Positions 20,596-30,400 of a stretch of 64,000 bases of DNA are shown here, one piece after another. Location: positions 2,663,501 through 2,727,500 of the forward strand of contig NZ_CP115165.1 of the NCBI RefSeq assembly GCF_028622095.1, in the 5' to 3' direction. The notes beneath the pieces are model-generated. The model did no database searches, was not told the origin of the DNA, and saw only the letters and a list, made by a program, of their open reading frames with translations. Every line of letters starts with the position of its first letter. Position 1 is the first letter of the stretch. This DNA comes from Deinococcus aquaticus (GTDB lineage Bacteria; Deinococcota; Deinococci; Deinococcales; Deinococcaceae). The translations under genes and the position numbers were made by a program.

Positions 20596-21352
20596 GCCGG
20601 ACCTCAGCCTGCCCGTGCGGTGCGGGCGCGGTCTCTGCTATGAAGTCCAGCAGTAACCTGTTGAACCGCTGCGGGGCATCCACCATCACGATGTGCCCGG
20701 CCCGCTCAATCACTTCCAGGCGGGAGCCGGGCAGAGCCTCCCGCAGCAGTTGCCCCAGCGTCAGCGGTACCAGTACGTCCCGTTCGCCCCAGATGATCAG
20801 TGTGCGCGCCCGGATCAGGGGCAGGCTGTCTTGCACCGAGTCGTTCAGCAGGTCCACGGCGTTCCGCCACAGGTTCAGCGGTCCGGCGCGCACGGCGTCC
20901 GTCAGGACCCGCGTCAGGAACCGCTTGCGACCGATCAGTGCCGCGCGGGGCAGGTGCAGCGCCGTCCGGTACGCCTGCGAGCGCAGCAGTCCGCTGGCGC
21001 ACACCAGCACCAGATTCCGCACGCGGTCCGGGGCCAGGGCCGCCACGTGCATGCTGATGTGCCCGCCCATGGAGTGGCCCACCAGTGTCACGTCGCGCAG
21101 GTTCTCGGCGTCCATCCACGCGGCCACGAGGGCCGCCATGTCACGCACGCTCAGGGACCGCTGTCGGCGTGCATGCCCGTAGCCGCTGAGTTCCAGCGAG
21201 TACACCCGCGAATGCGCCCGCAGCGCGGGAATGTTGTACCGCCACCAGCCGCGCGAGCCGCTCAGACCGTGAATCAGCACGACGGGCGGCCCTTCCCCAC
21301 TGGCGGTGACGTGCAGGGACCGGCCGTCCTGCTGGAAGGTGCTTGAACTCAC
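20588..21352 (-). CDS. alpha/beta-fold hydrolase
   Basis: A 254-residue alpha/beta hydrolase. VVLIHGLSGSRGWWRY (about residue 24) is the oxyanion-hole segment, TLVGHSMGGHISM (about residue 91) the nucleophile elbow, IIWGERDVLVPL the acid and VIERAGHIVMVDAP the His. The start GTG 21352 has TATGCT six bases upstream, giving a leaderless mRNA. It is the first gene of a two-gene operon with the hydrolase that ends at 19846. Confidence 0.88.
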   Translation of the reverse strand: MSSSTFQQDGRSLHVTASGEGPPVVLIHGLSGSRGWWRYNIPALRAHSRVYSLELSGYGHARRQRSLSVRDMAALVAAWMDAENLRDVTLVGHSMGGHISMHVAALAPDRVRNLVLVCASGLLRSQAYRTALHLPRAALIGRKRFLTRVLTDAVRAGPLNLWRNAVDLLNDSVQDSLPLIRARTLIIWGERDVLVPLTLGQLLREALPGSRLEVIERAGHIVMVDAPQRFNRLLLDFIAETAPAPHGQAEVRHD

Positions 21353-21358
21353 CAGCGC

Positions 21359-21364
21359 AGCATA
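21359..21364 (-). promoter_or_regulatory. -10 box of the hydrolase operon
   Basis: TATGCT on the minus strand, six bases before GTG 21352. Confidence 0.5.
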
Positions 21365-21435
21365 GGCGAGGCGGCCGGGTGGGGTGTTACGACGACCTTA
21401 CGGTTCAGGCGTGGGAATCATGCTGGGTTGCGTAA

Positions 21436-21480
21436 AAAGTGAAAGTATTCACGATTTATCCGACTCGTGAAGGATTTGTC
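21436..21480 (+). repeat. family-1 intergenic repeat, copy C
   Basis: AAAGTGAAAGTATTCACGAT, nine bases, TCGTGAA, then GGATTTGTC. It sits between the pdxT terminator and the start of the hydrolase operon. Confidence 0.8.
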
Positions 21481-21510
21481 TGGTCCTAATTGGGCCCTTC
21501 CAAATGTTCA

Positions 21511-21543
21511 GGGGGAGAGAACGAGAAATCCGTTCCCTCCCCC
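21511..21543 (-). terminator. hairpin terminator downstream of pdxT
   Basis: GGGGGAGAGAAC (21511-21522) pairs with GTTCCCTCCCCC (21532-21543) with one mismatch. It lies 16 bp past the pdxT stop. Confidence 0.6.
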
Positions 21544-21558
21544 TGCTGGCAGGCTCTC

Positions 21559-22164
21559 TCAGACCGTGACGACCGGCGCGGCGCACTGACCGGCAAACAT
21601 CGCGTGCAGGCGCACGTCGGGAGTCAATTCCGGGTGGAAAGCAGTGGCCGTCACGCGGCCCGAGCGGACCATCACGGCCTGCTCTCCGTACGACGCCAGC
21701 ACTTCCACACCCTCTCCCACACGGGTGAAGGCGGGGGCACGGATGAACACAGCCGCGAATCCGTTATTCAGGCCGCGCACGGGCAGGTCGGTGGTGAACG
21801 AGTCGATCTGCCGTCCGAAGGCGTTGCGCTGCACGGTCACGTCCAGCAGGTTCAGGCTGTCCTGCCGCCCGAACTGCGGGGGCGCGCCCTGCACCTCGCG
21901 GGACAGCAGGATCGCACCGGCGCAGGTACCCCACAGGTGCCCGCCCGCCGCGTGGAAGGCCCGGACGGGCTCCCACAGGGCGTACTCGGTCATCAGGCGG
22001 GCCATGGTGGTGCTCTCCCCTCCCGGCAGGATCAGGCCGGACAGGCCGTGCAGGTCGCTGCCCAGGCGGACTTCCGTGACCGCCACGCCCAGGCTCTCCA
22101 GGCGCTGGCGGTGCTCACGGAACGCGCCCTGCAGGGCCAGCACGCCGATGCGGGGCGCACTCAC
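21559..22164 (-). CDS. pdxT: pyridoxal 5'-phosphate synthase glutaminase subunit
   Basis: A 201-residue class I glutamine amidotransferase that feeds ammonia to PdxS. IGVLALQGAFREH at the N-terminus, LILPGGESTTM (oxyanion Gly/Ser), WGTCAGAILL (nucleophile Cys) and TAFHPELTPD (His/Glu of the triad) are all present. It begins three bases after pdxS ends, so the two subunits are co-translated from one mRNA. Confidence 0.97.
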   Translation of the reverse strand: MSAPRIGVLALQGAFREHRQRLESLGVAVTEVRLGSDLHGLSGLILPGGESTTMARLMTEYALWEPVRAFHAAGGHLWGTCAGAILLSREVQGAPPQFGRQDSLNLLDVTVQRNAFGRQIDSFTTDLPVRGLNNGFAAVFIRAPAFTRVGEGVEVLASYGEQAVMVRSGRVTATAFHPELTPDVRLHAMFAGQCAAPVVTV

Positions 22165-22167
22165 GGC

Positions 22168-23058
<891 letters not shown>

Positions 23059-23064
23059 GCCCAG

Positions 23065-23126
23065 ACCATAGGACGAATCTGACCCCAGGGGAAGGGTCAG
23101 ATTCAGGGAGTGGGTGGGGTCAGATT
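23065..23126 (-). promoter_or_regulatory. pdxST promoter with three GGGTCAGATT repeats
   Basis: The -10 TATGGT is at 23065-23070. GAATCTGACCC (23075-23085) and GGGTCAGATTC (23094-23104) form a perfect 11-bp inverted repeat that brackets the -35 position, and GGGTCAGATT recurs directly at 23117-23126. The layout resembles a regulator-binding array. Confidence 0.55.
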
Positions 23127-23153
23127 GGAAAAGCTCCCGATAGGTTGATCGGG
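23126..23153 (-). terminator. Rho-independent terminator after the response-regulator gene
   Basis: On the minus strand CCCGAT, six-base loop, ATCGGG, then AGCTTTTCC. It separates the M23/response-regulator operon from pdxS. Confidence 0.65.
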
Positions 23154-23171
23154 CAGCCCAGGTGGGCGGGG

Positions 23172-23603
23172 TCAGCCGTGCAGTTGCTCCCAGCGCATCC
23201 GAACGCGCTCAATCACCTCGACCAGCTGCGACGGACGGAACGGTTTCACGAGGTAATCCGACAGCACGCCGTCGCCCAGTTCCGGCATGACGGACGGGCG
23301 GGCCAGTCCGGACAGGAACACCACAGGTGGCAGCGGCGAGGCCGTCGCGGGGTCGGCGGCGTTGTCCGCGCGGCGCTGCTCGGCCATGCGGCGCACCGTG
23401 TCGAACCCGTCCCAGGGCGTCATCAGGACGTCCATGACGATCACCTCAACCGGCGCGGCCTTCAGCTGCCTCAGGGCGGCCGGGCCGCTGGCCGCCGCCG
23501 TCACGTGAAACCCCTGCATGGACAGCGTCAGGTCCAGCAGTTCCAGGATCTGCTCCTCGTCATCCACGACCAGCAGGTGCAGACGCGGCCCGGCGAGCGT
23601 CAC
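23172..23603 (-). CDS. single-domain response regulator (receiver only)
   Basis: A 143-residue CheY-like receiver without an output domain. The acidic pair is in [10 protein letters not shown], the phospho-acceptor Asp in [14 protein letters not shown] (about residue 58), the Ser of the switch in [10 protein letters not shown] and the Lys in [12 protein letters not shown]. There is an insertion of about 10 residues ([11 protein letters not shown]) before beta-4. It overlaps the M23 peptidase gene by four bases, an unusual partnership; the cognate kinase is not adjacent. Confidence 0.9.
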   Translation of the reverse strand: MTLAGPRLHLLVVDDEEQILELLDLTLSMQGFHVTAAASGPAALRQLKAAPVEVIVMDVLMTPWDGFDTVRRMAEQRRADNAADPATASPLPPVVFLSGLARPSVMPELGDGVLSDYLVKPFRPSQLVEVIERVRMRWEQLHG

Positions 23604-24958
23604 GGCAGCATGCCCAGCGGGTCCACCTGACGCCCGCCGATCCGTACCTCGAAATGCAGGTGCGGGCCGGTGCAGACGCCGGTGCAGCCGATGTACCCCA
23701 GCAGTTGCCCCTGGCCCACGCGCTGGCCAGCCGAGACGGCCGTGCGGCTCATGTGACCGTAGATGATGGTGCTGTCACCATCGGTGGTGTAGACGTTCAG
23801 GCCGAACGCCCCGTAACGGCTTTCGGTGACGGTCCCGGCGGACGCCGAGTAGATGGGCGTGCCGTACGGAGCGGCGAAGTCCACGCCGCCGTGGAATACC
23901 TGCTGGTGAAACGCGATGTCCCGCTCCGCGAAGCGGCTGGTAATGCGGTACGAACGCATCGGCCACGCCAGCCCGGAGCGGGACGACGCGCCGCTGCTGG
24001 CAGCTGCCACGGCACTCTGACGGGTCTGCGCGGCGCGGGCCTGGGTCTGGCGGGCGCGGCTGGCCGCCTGGGCCGCCTCGTACTGCGCCTGCCGTTCGTA
24101 GGCGGCGACGCGGGCCTGCCGCTCCGGGCTGCTCTTCCAGGCGAGGTACTCCTCGTACTTCTCCTGCGCGGCGTACCTGGCTTCCAGGCGCTCGCGGGCC
24201 CGCTGCTTCTTCTGCGCGAGGTAGGCGTCGTAGCGGCGCTGTCGTTCGGCGGCCAGGGCAGCCTGACGCTCGGCCTCGCGCTTCTTCGCCAGGGTCTCCA
24301 CGAAGCTCTCGGCGCGGATGCCCGGCAGCAGCAACAGGTCGCCCACCTGCAACTCGGTGGGCAGGGCGTCGTTGGCGCGGGCGGTTTCCACGATGTCCGC
24401 ACCGTACCCGGCGATCAGGGACAGCGCCGACTGGCCGGGCTTGATGCGCACCAGCAGGCCCGTTTCACCGGTGGGGACGTTCAGGACCGCTCCGGCGTTC
24501 AGGTCGTCCAGGCTGTTGCGGTTCAGGTTGAGGCTCAGCAGGTCCACCAGCGTGATGCCGAAGCGGGCCGCCACGCGCGCCATGGTGTCGCCGGGGCGCA
24601 CGACGTACCGTTCGACCGTGGCGGGCCGCTGGGGACGCCGGGTCAGGTCGCGGTCCGCGAGGGTCACGCGCACGTACCGCAGGCCCTTGCGGGTGGCGCT
24701 TACCTTCACGGCGGACGCCGGGACGCCGTAGCGCCGCGCGACTGCCGTGGCCGGCGTGGTCCCGTTCGTCAGGATGTCCAGCGTGCGGGGCGCGCGGTCC
24801 AGGGTCAGGTCGGCCGGGACCTGCAGGTTCGGTTGCAGCGGCAGGAGCAGCTGTTCGAGGGGCGTGGCCTGTTGGGCCTGGGCGGTCATGGCGGCACTCA
24901 GCAGTGCGCCGGTCACGGCGGCCCGGAAGGTCAGGCCGCGGGGAAAGGGAAAAGGCAA
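23600..24958 (-). CDS. secreted LysM/M23 peptidoglycan endopeptidase
   Basis: A 452-residue exported protein. A signal peptide (to about residue 28, cut after AMTAQA) is followed by LysM-like repeats (VERYVVRPGDTMARVAARFGIT is the clearest, with others before and after it), an Ala/Arg/Gln-rich predicted coiled coil (about 220-320), and a C-terminal M23 domain with FHGGVDFAAPYGTP and HLHFEV metal ligands. Start is TTG 24958, supported by CTGGAG eight bases upstream. It would cleave or remodel peptidoglycan, or act as an EnvC/NlpD-like activator. It shares an mRNA with a response regulator and follows rho. Confidence 0.9.
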   Translation of the reverse strand: MPFPFPRGLTFRAAVTGALLSAAMTAQAQQATPLEQLLLPLQPNLQVPADLTLDRAPRTLDILTNGTTPATAVARRYGVPASAVKVSATRKGLRYVRVTLADRDLTRRPQRPATVERYVVRPGDTMARVAARFGITLVDLLSLNLNRNSLDDLNAGAVLNVPTGETGLLVRIKPGQSALSLIAGYGADIVETARANDALPTELQVGDLLLLPGIRAESFVETLAKKREAERQAALAAERQRRYDAYLAQKKQRARERLEARYAAQEKYEEYLAWKSSPERQARVAAYERQAQYEAAQAASRARQTQARAAQTRQSAVAAASSGASSRSGLAWPMRSYRITSRFAERDIAFHQQVFHGGVDFAAPYGTPIYSASAGTVTESRYGAFGLNVYTTDGDSTIIYGHMSRTAVSAGQRVGQGQLLGYIGCTGVCTGPHLHFEVRIGGRQVDPLGMLP

Positions 24959-24989
24959 GTGTGAACTCCAGAGTCGAGAATAGACAACG

Positions 24990-26267
24990 TCAACCGCCGG
25001 CGAGGCCCTGCAGGAATTCGACGTTGTTCCGGGTTTTACCCATGCGGGACAGCAGCATTTCCATGGCGTCCGCCGGGTCCATATCGCTGATGACCTTACG
25101 CAGCAGCCACATTTTCTTGAGCACTTCGGGTTGTAGCAGCAGTTCCTCGCGGCGCGTGCCGGACTTCAGGATGTCCAGCGCCGGGAAGATGCGGCGTTCC
25201 TCGAGGCGGCGCGACAGCACGAGTTCCGCGTTGCCGGTGCCCTTGAATTCCTCGAAGATCACGTCGTCCATGCGGCTGCCCGTCTCGACGAGCGCGGTGG
25301 CCAGAATGGTCAGGCTGCCGCCCTCGCGGATGTTGCGGGCCGCGCCCAGGAAGCGTTTGGGCCAGTGCAGCGCGTTGCTGTCCAGACCGCCGGACAGGGT
25401 GCGGCCGGTGGGCGGCGTGACGAGGTTGTTCGCGCGGGCCAGTCGGGTGATGGAATCCAGCAGGATCACCACGTGCCCGCCTTCTTCCACGATGCGGCGG
25501 GCGCGTTCATGCACGAACTCCGCGACGCGCACGTGATGCTGCGGCGGCTCGTCGAAGGTGCTGGCGATGACCTGCGCGCCCTGCACGCTCTCGCGGAAGT
25601 CCGTGACTTCCTCCGGGCGCTCGTCGACCAGCAGGACCATCACGGTCACGTCCGGGTAGTTCTTGACGATGGAGTTCGCGATCTTCTTCAGCAGGGTGGT
25701 CTTCCCGGCCTTGGGCGGCGCGACGATCAGGGCGCGCTGGCCCCGCCCGATGGGCACCAGCAGGTCCACGACGCGCAGGCTCAGGCCGTCGTCCATGCTG
25801 GGGTCTTCCATGACCAGTTGCACCTCGGGGAAGGTGGGGGTCAGGTCGTCGAAGCGCGGGCGGCGCCGGGCCGTTTCGGGGTCCAGGCCGTTGACGGCTT
25901 CCACCTGCACCAGCGACCCGAAGCGTTCGTTCTCGCGGGGCTTGCGGGCCCGGCCGATGATCTCGTCACCGGTGCGCAGGTGAAACTGCTTGATCAGGCC
26001 GGCCGTGATGATCACAGTGCGGCTGTTGGGGTCGAGCAGGTCGGCCTGCAGGAAGCCGTACCCGTCGGCACTGATTTCCAGGAACCCGCGGGCCAGCAGT
26101 TGCCCCTCGGCGTCCGCCTGGTGCTCCATGATGGCCAGCGCCAGGGTGTCTTTTTTCAGTTTGCGGTAGTTCTCGATGCCGTACCCGGCGGCAATCAGGT
26201 GCAGTTCGGGCAGGATCTTCTGTTGAAGTTCGTGAAAGGGCAGGCCGGCGCGGGTGGGGTCACTCAC
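24990..26267 (-). CDS. rho: transcription termination factor Rho
   Basis: A 425-residue hexameric RNA helicase. The N-terminal domain has the cold-shock-like primary RNA site (RGFLEISADGYGFLQ), the ATPase core has Walker A APPKAGKTTLLKKI, Walker B VMVLLVDERPEEV and the Q-loop/R-loop segment LSGGLDSNALHWPKRFLGAARNI and EFKGTGN. There is no long N-terminal insertion of the kind seen in actinobacteria. GTG 26267 overlaps the stop of a 31-codon ORF by four bases (GTGA), so rho translation is probably coupled to it. Confidence 0.97.
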   Translation of the reverse strand: MSDPTRAGLPFHELQQKILPELHLIAAGYGIENYRKLKKDTLALAIMEHQADAEGQLLARGFLEISADGYGFLQADLLDPNSRTVIITAGLIKQFHLRTGDEIIGRARKPRENERFGSLVQVEAVNGLDPETARRRPRFDDLTPTFPEVQLVMEDPSMDDGLSLRVVDLLVPIGRGQRALIVAPPKAGKTTLLKKIANSIVKNYPDVTVMVLLVDERPEEVTDFRESVQGAQVIASTFDEPPQHHVRVAEFVHERARRIVEEGGHVVILLDSITRLARANNLVTPPTGRTLSGGLDSNALHWPKRFLGAARNIREGGSLTILATALVETGSRMDDVIFEEFKGTGNAELVLSRRLEERRIFPALDILKSGTRREELLLQPEVLKKMWLLRKVISDMDPADAMEMLLSRMGKTRNNVEFLQGLAGG

Positions 26268-26359
26268 TGCTTGACCTCACCCCCGGCAGCCAGTTCCCTG
26301 CGCGCGGCGCGGTCGGCGCGGCGCGGCCTGGTCATAGCAGTGTTGATAAAAAGTTCCAT
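26264..26359 (-). CDS. 31-codon leader ORF translationally coupled to rho
   Basis: ATG 26359 follows AGGGAGAACGTTA, the best ribosome-binding site in this region, and the frame ends at TGA overlapping the rho GTG. The peptide starts MELFINTAMTRPRRADR and is Arg/Ala-rich after residue 10. Escherichia coli rho also has a short leader peptide gene; there is no sequence resemblance that I can claim. The start and the GTGA overlap are directly visible; a regulatory role is inference. Confidence 0.55.
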   Translation of the reverse strand: MELFINTAMTRPRRADRAARRELAAGGEVKQ

Positions 26360-26379
26360 TAACGTTCTCCCTGACAGTG

Positions 26380-26405
26380 ATTGTAAACACCTGCGGCCGC
26401 AGGTG
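26380..26405 (-). promoter_or_regulatory. rho promoter region with an 18-bp perfect palindrome
   Basis: TACAAT on the minus strand at 26380-26385 lies just before the leader ORF's ribosome-binding site. Immediately upstream is CACCTGCGGCCGCAGGTG (26388-26405), a perfect 18-bp palindrome that would cover the spacer to -35 region. Confidence 0.5.
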
Positions 26406-26488
26406 GGCCACGCGCAGATCGGATGAGGAAGACGGTGAGGCGGATCGGTGCTCAGCATACCCCGCCCGGTACCGCGGCGCGCGGCACG

Positions 26489-26517
26489 TTGACCGGATCA
26501 GCCTGCCGCCCTACCAT
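26489..26517 (+). promoter_or_regulatory. sigma-A promoter of the T-box/cupin/ileS transcript
   Basis: TTGACC (26489-26494), 17-bp spacer, TACCAT (26512-26517). Transcription would begin near 26524, leaving a leader of about 350 nt. Confidence 0.75.
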
Positions 26518-26523
26518 GAGGGG

Positions 26524-26870
26524 AGCCCCACACTGGGGTGAGACCATCACACTGCGAACGTGAGGACAGGCGGCCGGACACGGGGACGCACGAGCGAGTC
26601 AGGGACGGTGAGAGCCTGACGCACGTCACTCCCAGCCGACGATCACCTCCCGCGCTGACGGAAGAACCCCCCCGCACCGGGGGGCAGTAGACCCGTCCGG
26701 ACGCCCCCCGACAGAGGGACCGTGCAACGAGGCTGCCCCGCAGGGGGCGGTGAAGTTGGGTGGTACCACGCACCCGCTCCCCCTCCGGGGCGGCGCGTCC
26801 CAGCACCGAATTCGTGCCCGTCTTCCCGGCGGGCGGACGAACGGACCGCTGAGACGCGCCGCCCCCTTTT
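26524..26870 (+). promoter_or_regulatory. T-box riboswitch leader (probably tRNA-Ile specific)
   Basis: The hallmark T-box sequence GTTGGGTGGTACCACG is at 26755-26770, matching the conserved antiterminator motif that pairs with the uncharged tRNA acceptor end. Upstream is a structured GC-rich region in which GACGATCACC (26638-26647) offers ATC, an isoleucine codon, as a candidate specifier. A strong terminator follows, and ileS lies downstream. Uncharged tRNA-Ile should allow readthrough into the cupin gene and ileS. The codon assignment needs folding of stem I to confirm. Confidence 0.85.
26787..26870 (+). terminator. T-box-controlled terminator
   Basis: GGGGCGGCGCGTC (26787-26799) pairs perfectly with GACGCGCCGCCCC (26853-26865), followed by CCTTTTCC. 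The long loop holds a second small stem. It lies between the T-box motif and the cupin gene. Confidence 0.75.
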
Positions 26871-26892
26871 CCTGCCCTCCGGAGGCCCCCGC

Positions 26893-27237
26893 ATGCACCT
26901 GACCGACATTCCTTTCGGCGTGACCCACTGGCCGGACGTTCCCACCACCGAGCACCCGGGCGAGCGCGGCGTGGCGCGGTGGCGCACCCGGCAGTTCGGG
27001 GCCGGGCCGGGTGGACCAGTGCGCGTGCGGATGGTCGAGTACTCTGCCGGGTACCTCGCGGACCACTGGTGCCAGAAAGGGCACGTGCTGCTGGTCCTGA
27101 CCGGGCAACTGGAAACCGAGTTGCAGGACGGGCGGACCTTCACGCTGCGGCCCGGCGACTCGTATCAGGTGGCCGACGGGGCCGAGGCGCACCGTTCCAG
27201 CACGCAGGAGGGGGCCACGCTGTTCATCGTGGACTGA
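26893..27237 (+). CDS. DHCW-motif cupin-fold protein
   Basis: A 114-residue single-domain cupin. Residues 56-64 read LADHWCQKGHVLLVL, the Asp-His-Trp-Cys segment that names this small family, followed by the beta-barrel strands GQLETELQDGRTFTLRPGDSY. CCGGAGG gives a strong ribosome-binding site before ATG 26893. It lies directly after the T-box terminator and before ileS, so it should be induced by isoleucine-tRNA starvation. Function is unknown; there is no obvious enzyme assignment. Confidence 0.85.
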   Translation: MHLTDIPFGVTHWPDVPTTEHPGERGVARWRTRQFGAGPGGPVRVRMVEYSAGYLADHWCQKGHVLLVLTGQLETELQDGRTFTLRPGDSYQVADGAEAHRSSTQEGATLFIVD

Positions 27238-27283
27238 CGCCCCCCCCGCAGCCCCACTCACTCCCGCACCCGGAGGTGAACCC

Positions 27284-27376
27284 GTGACCCGCAACAGCCC
27301 AGGCAACCCGCACCCGGCACACCGTCTGCCCAGCCTGACAGCAGGCATTCCGGCGCGGGTGATCCCCGCCTCCTGA
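27284..27376 (+). CDS. possible 30-codon ORF between the cupin gene and ileS
   Basis: GTG 27284 follows CCGGAGGTGAACCC, a very good ribosome-binding site, and opens a frame of 30 codons (VTRNSPGNPHPAHRLPSL, then AGIPARVIPAS). There is no recognisable family. In this GC-rich background a chance ORF of this size is likely, so only the ribosome-binding site argues for it. Confidence 0.25.
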   Translation: MTRNSPGNPHPAHRLPSLTAGIPARVIPAS

Positions 27377-27439
27377 CATCACAGACCCACTGACTCACCC
27401 GTGCACCCGACCCTCTTTCCCGTGTTTTCTGGAGTTCCG

Positions 27440-30400
27440 ATGACCAACCCTCCCTTCAAGCCCGTTCAGGGCAACCCCAACTTCCCGGCCCTGGAGCAGG
27501 ACACCCTGGCGTGGTGGCAGGACCGCCGCATCTTCGAGCGGTCGCTGGAGCAGACCAGCGGCGCGCAGACCTTCACGTTCTTCGAGGGGCCGCCCACCGC
27601 GAACGGGCAGCCCGGCGTGCACCACGTGCAGGCCCGCTCCTTCAAGGACCTGTTCCCGCGTTTCCGGACCATGCAGGGCTTCCACGTGCCGCGTAAGGCC
27701 GGGTGGGACACGCACGGCCTGCCGGTCGAGATCGGCGTCGAGAAGAAACTTGGCCTGAACAGCAAACGGGAAGTCGAGGCGTACGGCATCGATAAATTCA
27801 ACGCCGAGTGCCGCGCCAGCGTGTTCGAGTACGAGGCCGAGTGGCGCAGGTTCACGGAACGCATGGGTTACTGGGTGGACCTGGACGACGCGTACATGAC
27901 GCTGCACAAGGACTACATCGAGAGCATCTGGTGGAGCGTCAAGAACCTCGACCAGAAGGGCCTGCTGTACAAGGGCTTCCGCGTCGCGCCGTACTGCCCG
28001 AAGGACGGCACGACCCTGTCGAACGCCGAGGTCAGCGAGGGCTACAAGGACATCCAGGATCCGAGCGTGTACGTGCCGTTCGCCCTGAAGGACCCCGCCA
28101 GCCTGGGCCTGCCGGACGGCGCGGCGTTCCTGGTGTGGACGACCACCCCGTGGACCCTGCCGTACAACGTGGGCGTCGCCATTCACCCGGACTTCGAGTA
28201 CGTGGCCGCGCGGGACAAGGAGGGCCGGGTGCTGATCCTGGCCGCCAGTCTGCGCGCCGAGGTGCTGAGCGAGGAGGCCGAGGTCGTGAAGACCTTCCGG
28301 GGCACCGAACTGGAACGCGTAACGTACGCGCCGCTGTTCACCGAGGCGTACGACGCCGAGGGGGAAGGCAAACCCGTGTGGATGTCGGGCCTGGACACCT
28401 ACGTGTCCGACAGCGACGGCACGGGCATCGTGCACACCGCGCCCGCCTTCGGTGAGGACGACATGCGTCTGGCGCGGAACTACGGCTTCCCGGTGATCGT
28501 GGGCGTGGACGGCGAGGGCAAGCACCGCTTCGGGCCGTGGGCGGGCGTGTTCTTCCGGGACGCGAACAACGAGATCGTGCGCGACCTGCGCGCGCGCGGC
28601 CTGATGTGGAAGGAAAAGAACTTCCTGCACGCGTACCCGCACTGCTGGCGCTGCGGCACGCCGCTGATGTACTACGCGACCGAGTCCTGGTACCTGAACA
28701 ACACCCGCCTGAAAGAGCGCCTGATCGAACTGAACCAGACCATCGACTGGCACCCCGCGCACATCCGCAACGGCCGTTACGGCGGGTGGCTGGAGAACCT
28801 GATCGACTGGAACCTGTCCCGCAGCCGCTACTGGGGCACGCCGATGCCCGTGTGGGAGTCCGAGGACGGCGAGTACCGCGTGGTCGGCAGTTACGCCGAA
28901 CTGGCCGAGCTGAGCGGCCGCCCCGAACTGACGGGACCCGACTTCGACCCGCACCGGCCATTCGTGGACGACATCACCTTCGAGGACGGCGGCAAGACCT
29001 TCCGGCGCGTGCCGTACGTGATGGACGTCTGGTACGACAGCGGCAGCATGCCCTTCGCGCAGCACCACTACCCATTCGAGAACAAGGAGAAGTTCGAGAA
29101 CGGGGGCTTCCCCGCCGACTTCATCGCGGAAGCCATCGACCAGACGCGCGGGTGGTTCAACAGCCTGCACCAGATCGGCACGATGGTGTTCGACTCCGTG
29201 GCGTACAAGAGCGTCATCTGCTCCGGGCACATCCTCGACGAGAAGGGCGCGAAGATGAGCAAGAGCAAGGGGAACGTCGTGAGCCCCTGGGACGTGTTCG
29301 AGCAGTACGGCGCGGACGCCGCCCGCTGGTACATGTACGTGAGCGCGCCACCCGAACTGAGCCGCCGCTTCGGCATGAACCTCGTGGGCGAGGCGTTCCG
29401 CAGTTACTTCCTGACGCTGTGGAACACGTACTCGTTCTTCGTGCTGTACGCGAACCTCGACCGGCCCGACCTGAACGCCGCGCCCGCTCCCGCAGACCGG
29501 CCCGAAGTGGACCGCTGGCTGCTGGCGAAAGTGCAGGCGCTGGTGGAGACCGTGACGGCCGCGCTGGAGAACTACGACCCGACCGGCGCGAGCCGCGCGC
29601 TTCAGGACTTCGTGACCGAGGACCTGAGCAACTGGTACGTGCGCCGTAACCGCAGGCGGTTCTGGGCTGGTGACGGCGAGGTGGACACGGCTGCCTACGC
29701 CACGCTGCATCACGCGCTGAAAACCGTGACGCTGCTGACTGCGCCGTTCACGCCGTTCCTGGCCGAGACGCTGTACCAGAACCTCGTGCGCAGCGTGGAC
29801 GACAGCGCGCCCGAGAGCGTGCACCTTGCCACGTGGCCCGTGGTGGACGAGGCGCTGGCCGCGCCCGTGCTGGTAGGCGAGATGGACGCCGTGCTGCGCG
29901 TCGTGAGCCTGGGCCGCGCCGTGCGCGGACAGACCGGCATGCGCCAGCGCCAGCCGCTCCCGAAAGTCATGCTGCGCGCCCGCAGCGCCGAGCAGACGCA
30001 GGCCCTCGGGCGCTTCGCGGAGCAGATCAAGGAGGAACTGAACGTCAAGGAAGTCGAACTGATCGACCAGTTCACGGAACTCGTCAGTTACGTGCTGCGC
30101 CCGAACCTGCCCCTGCTCGGCAAGAAGTTCGGTAAGGCCGTCCCGCAGGTGCGCGCCGCGCTGCAGGCCGCCGACGCCAGCGAGATCGCCCGCTTCGTGC
30201 GCGACGGCAGACAGTTCGAGGTGACCTCGCCCACCGGTGAACGCTTCGAACTCGGGCCGGACGAGGTGCTCGTGGACGCCCAGTCCCCCGAGGGCTTCGC
30301 GGCGCAGGAGGAAGCCGGATACCTCGTCGCCTTCGACACGACCCTGACGCGCGAACTGGAACTGGAGGGCCTGGCCCGCGACCTCGTGCGCGGCGTGCAG

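Noticed and set aside
26498..27348. Open frames on the minus strand across the T-box leader
   Set aside because: They overlap the T-box, its terminator and the cupin gene and lack any motif or ribosome-binding site.
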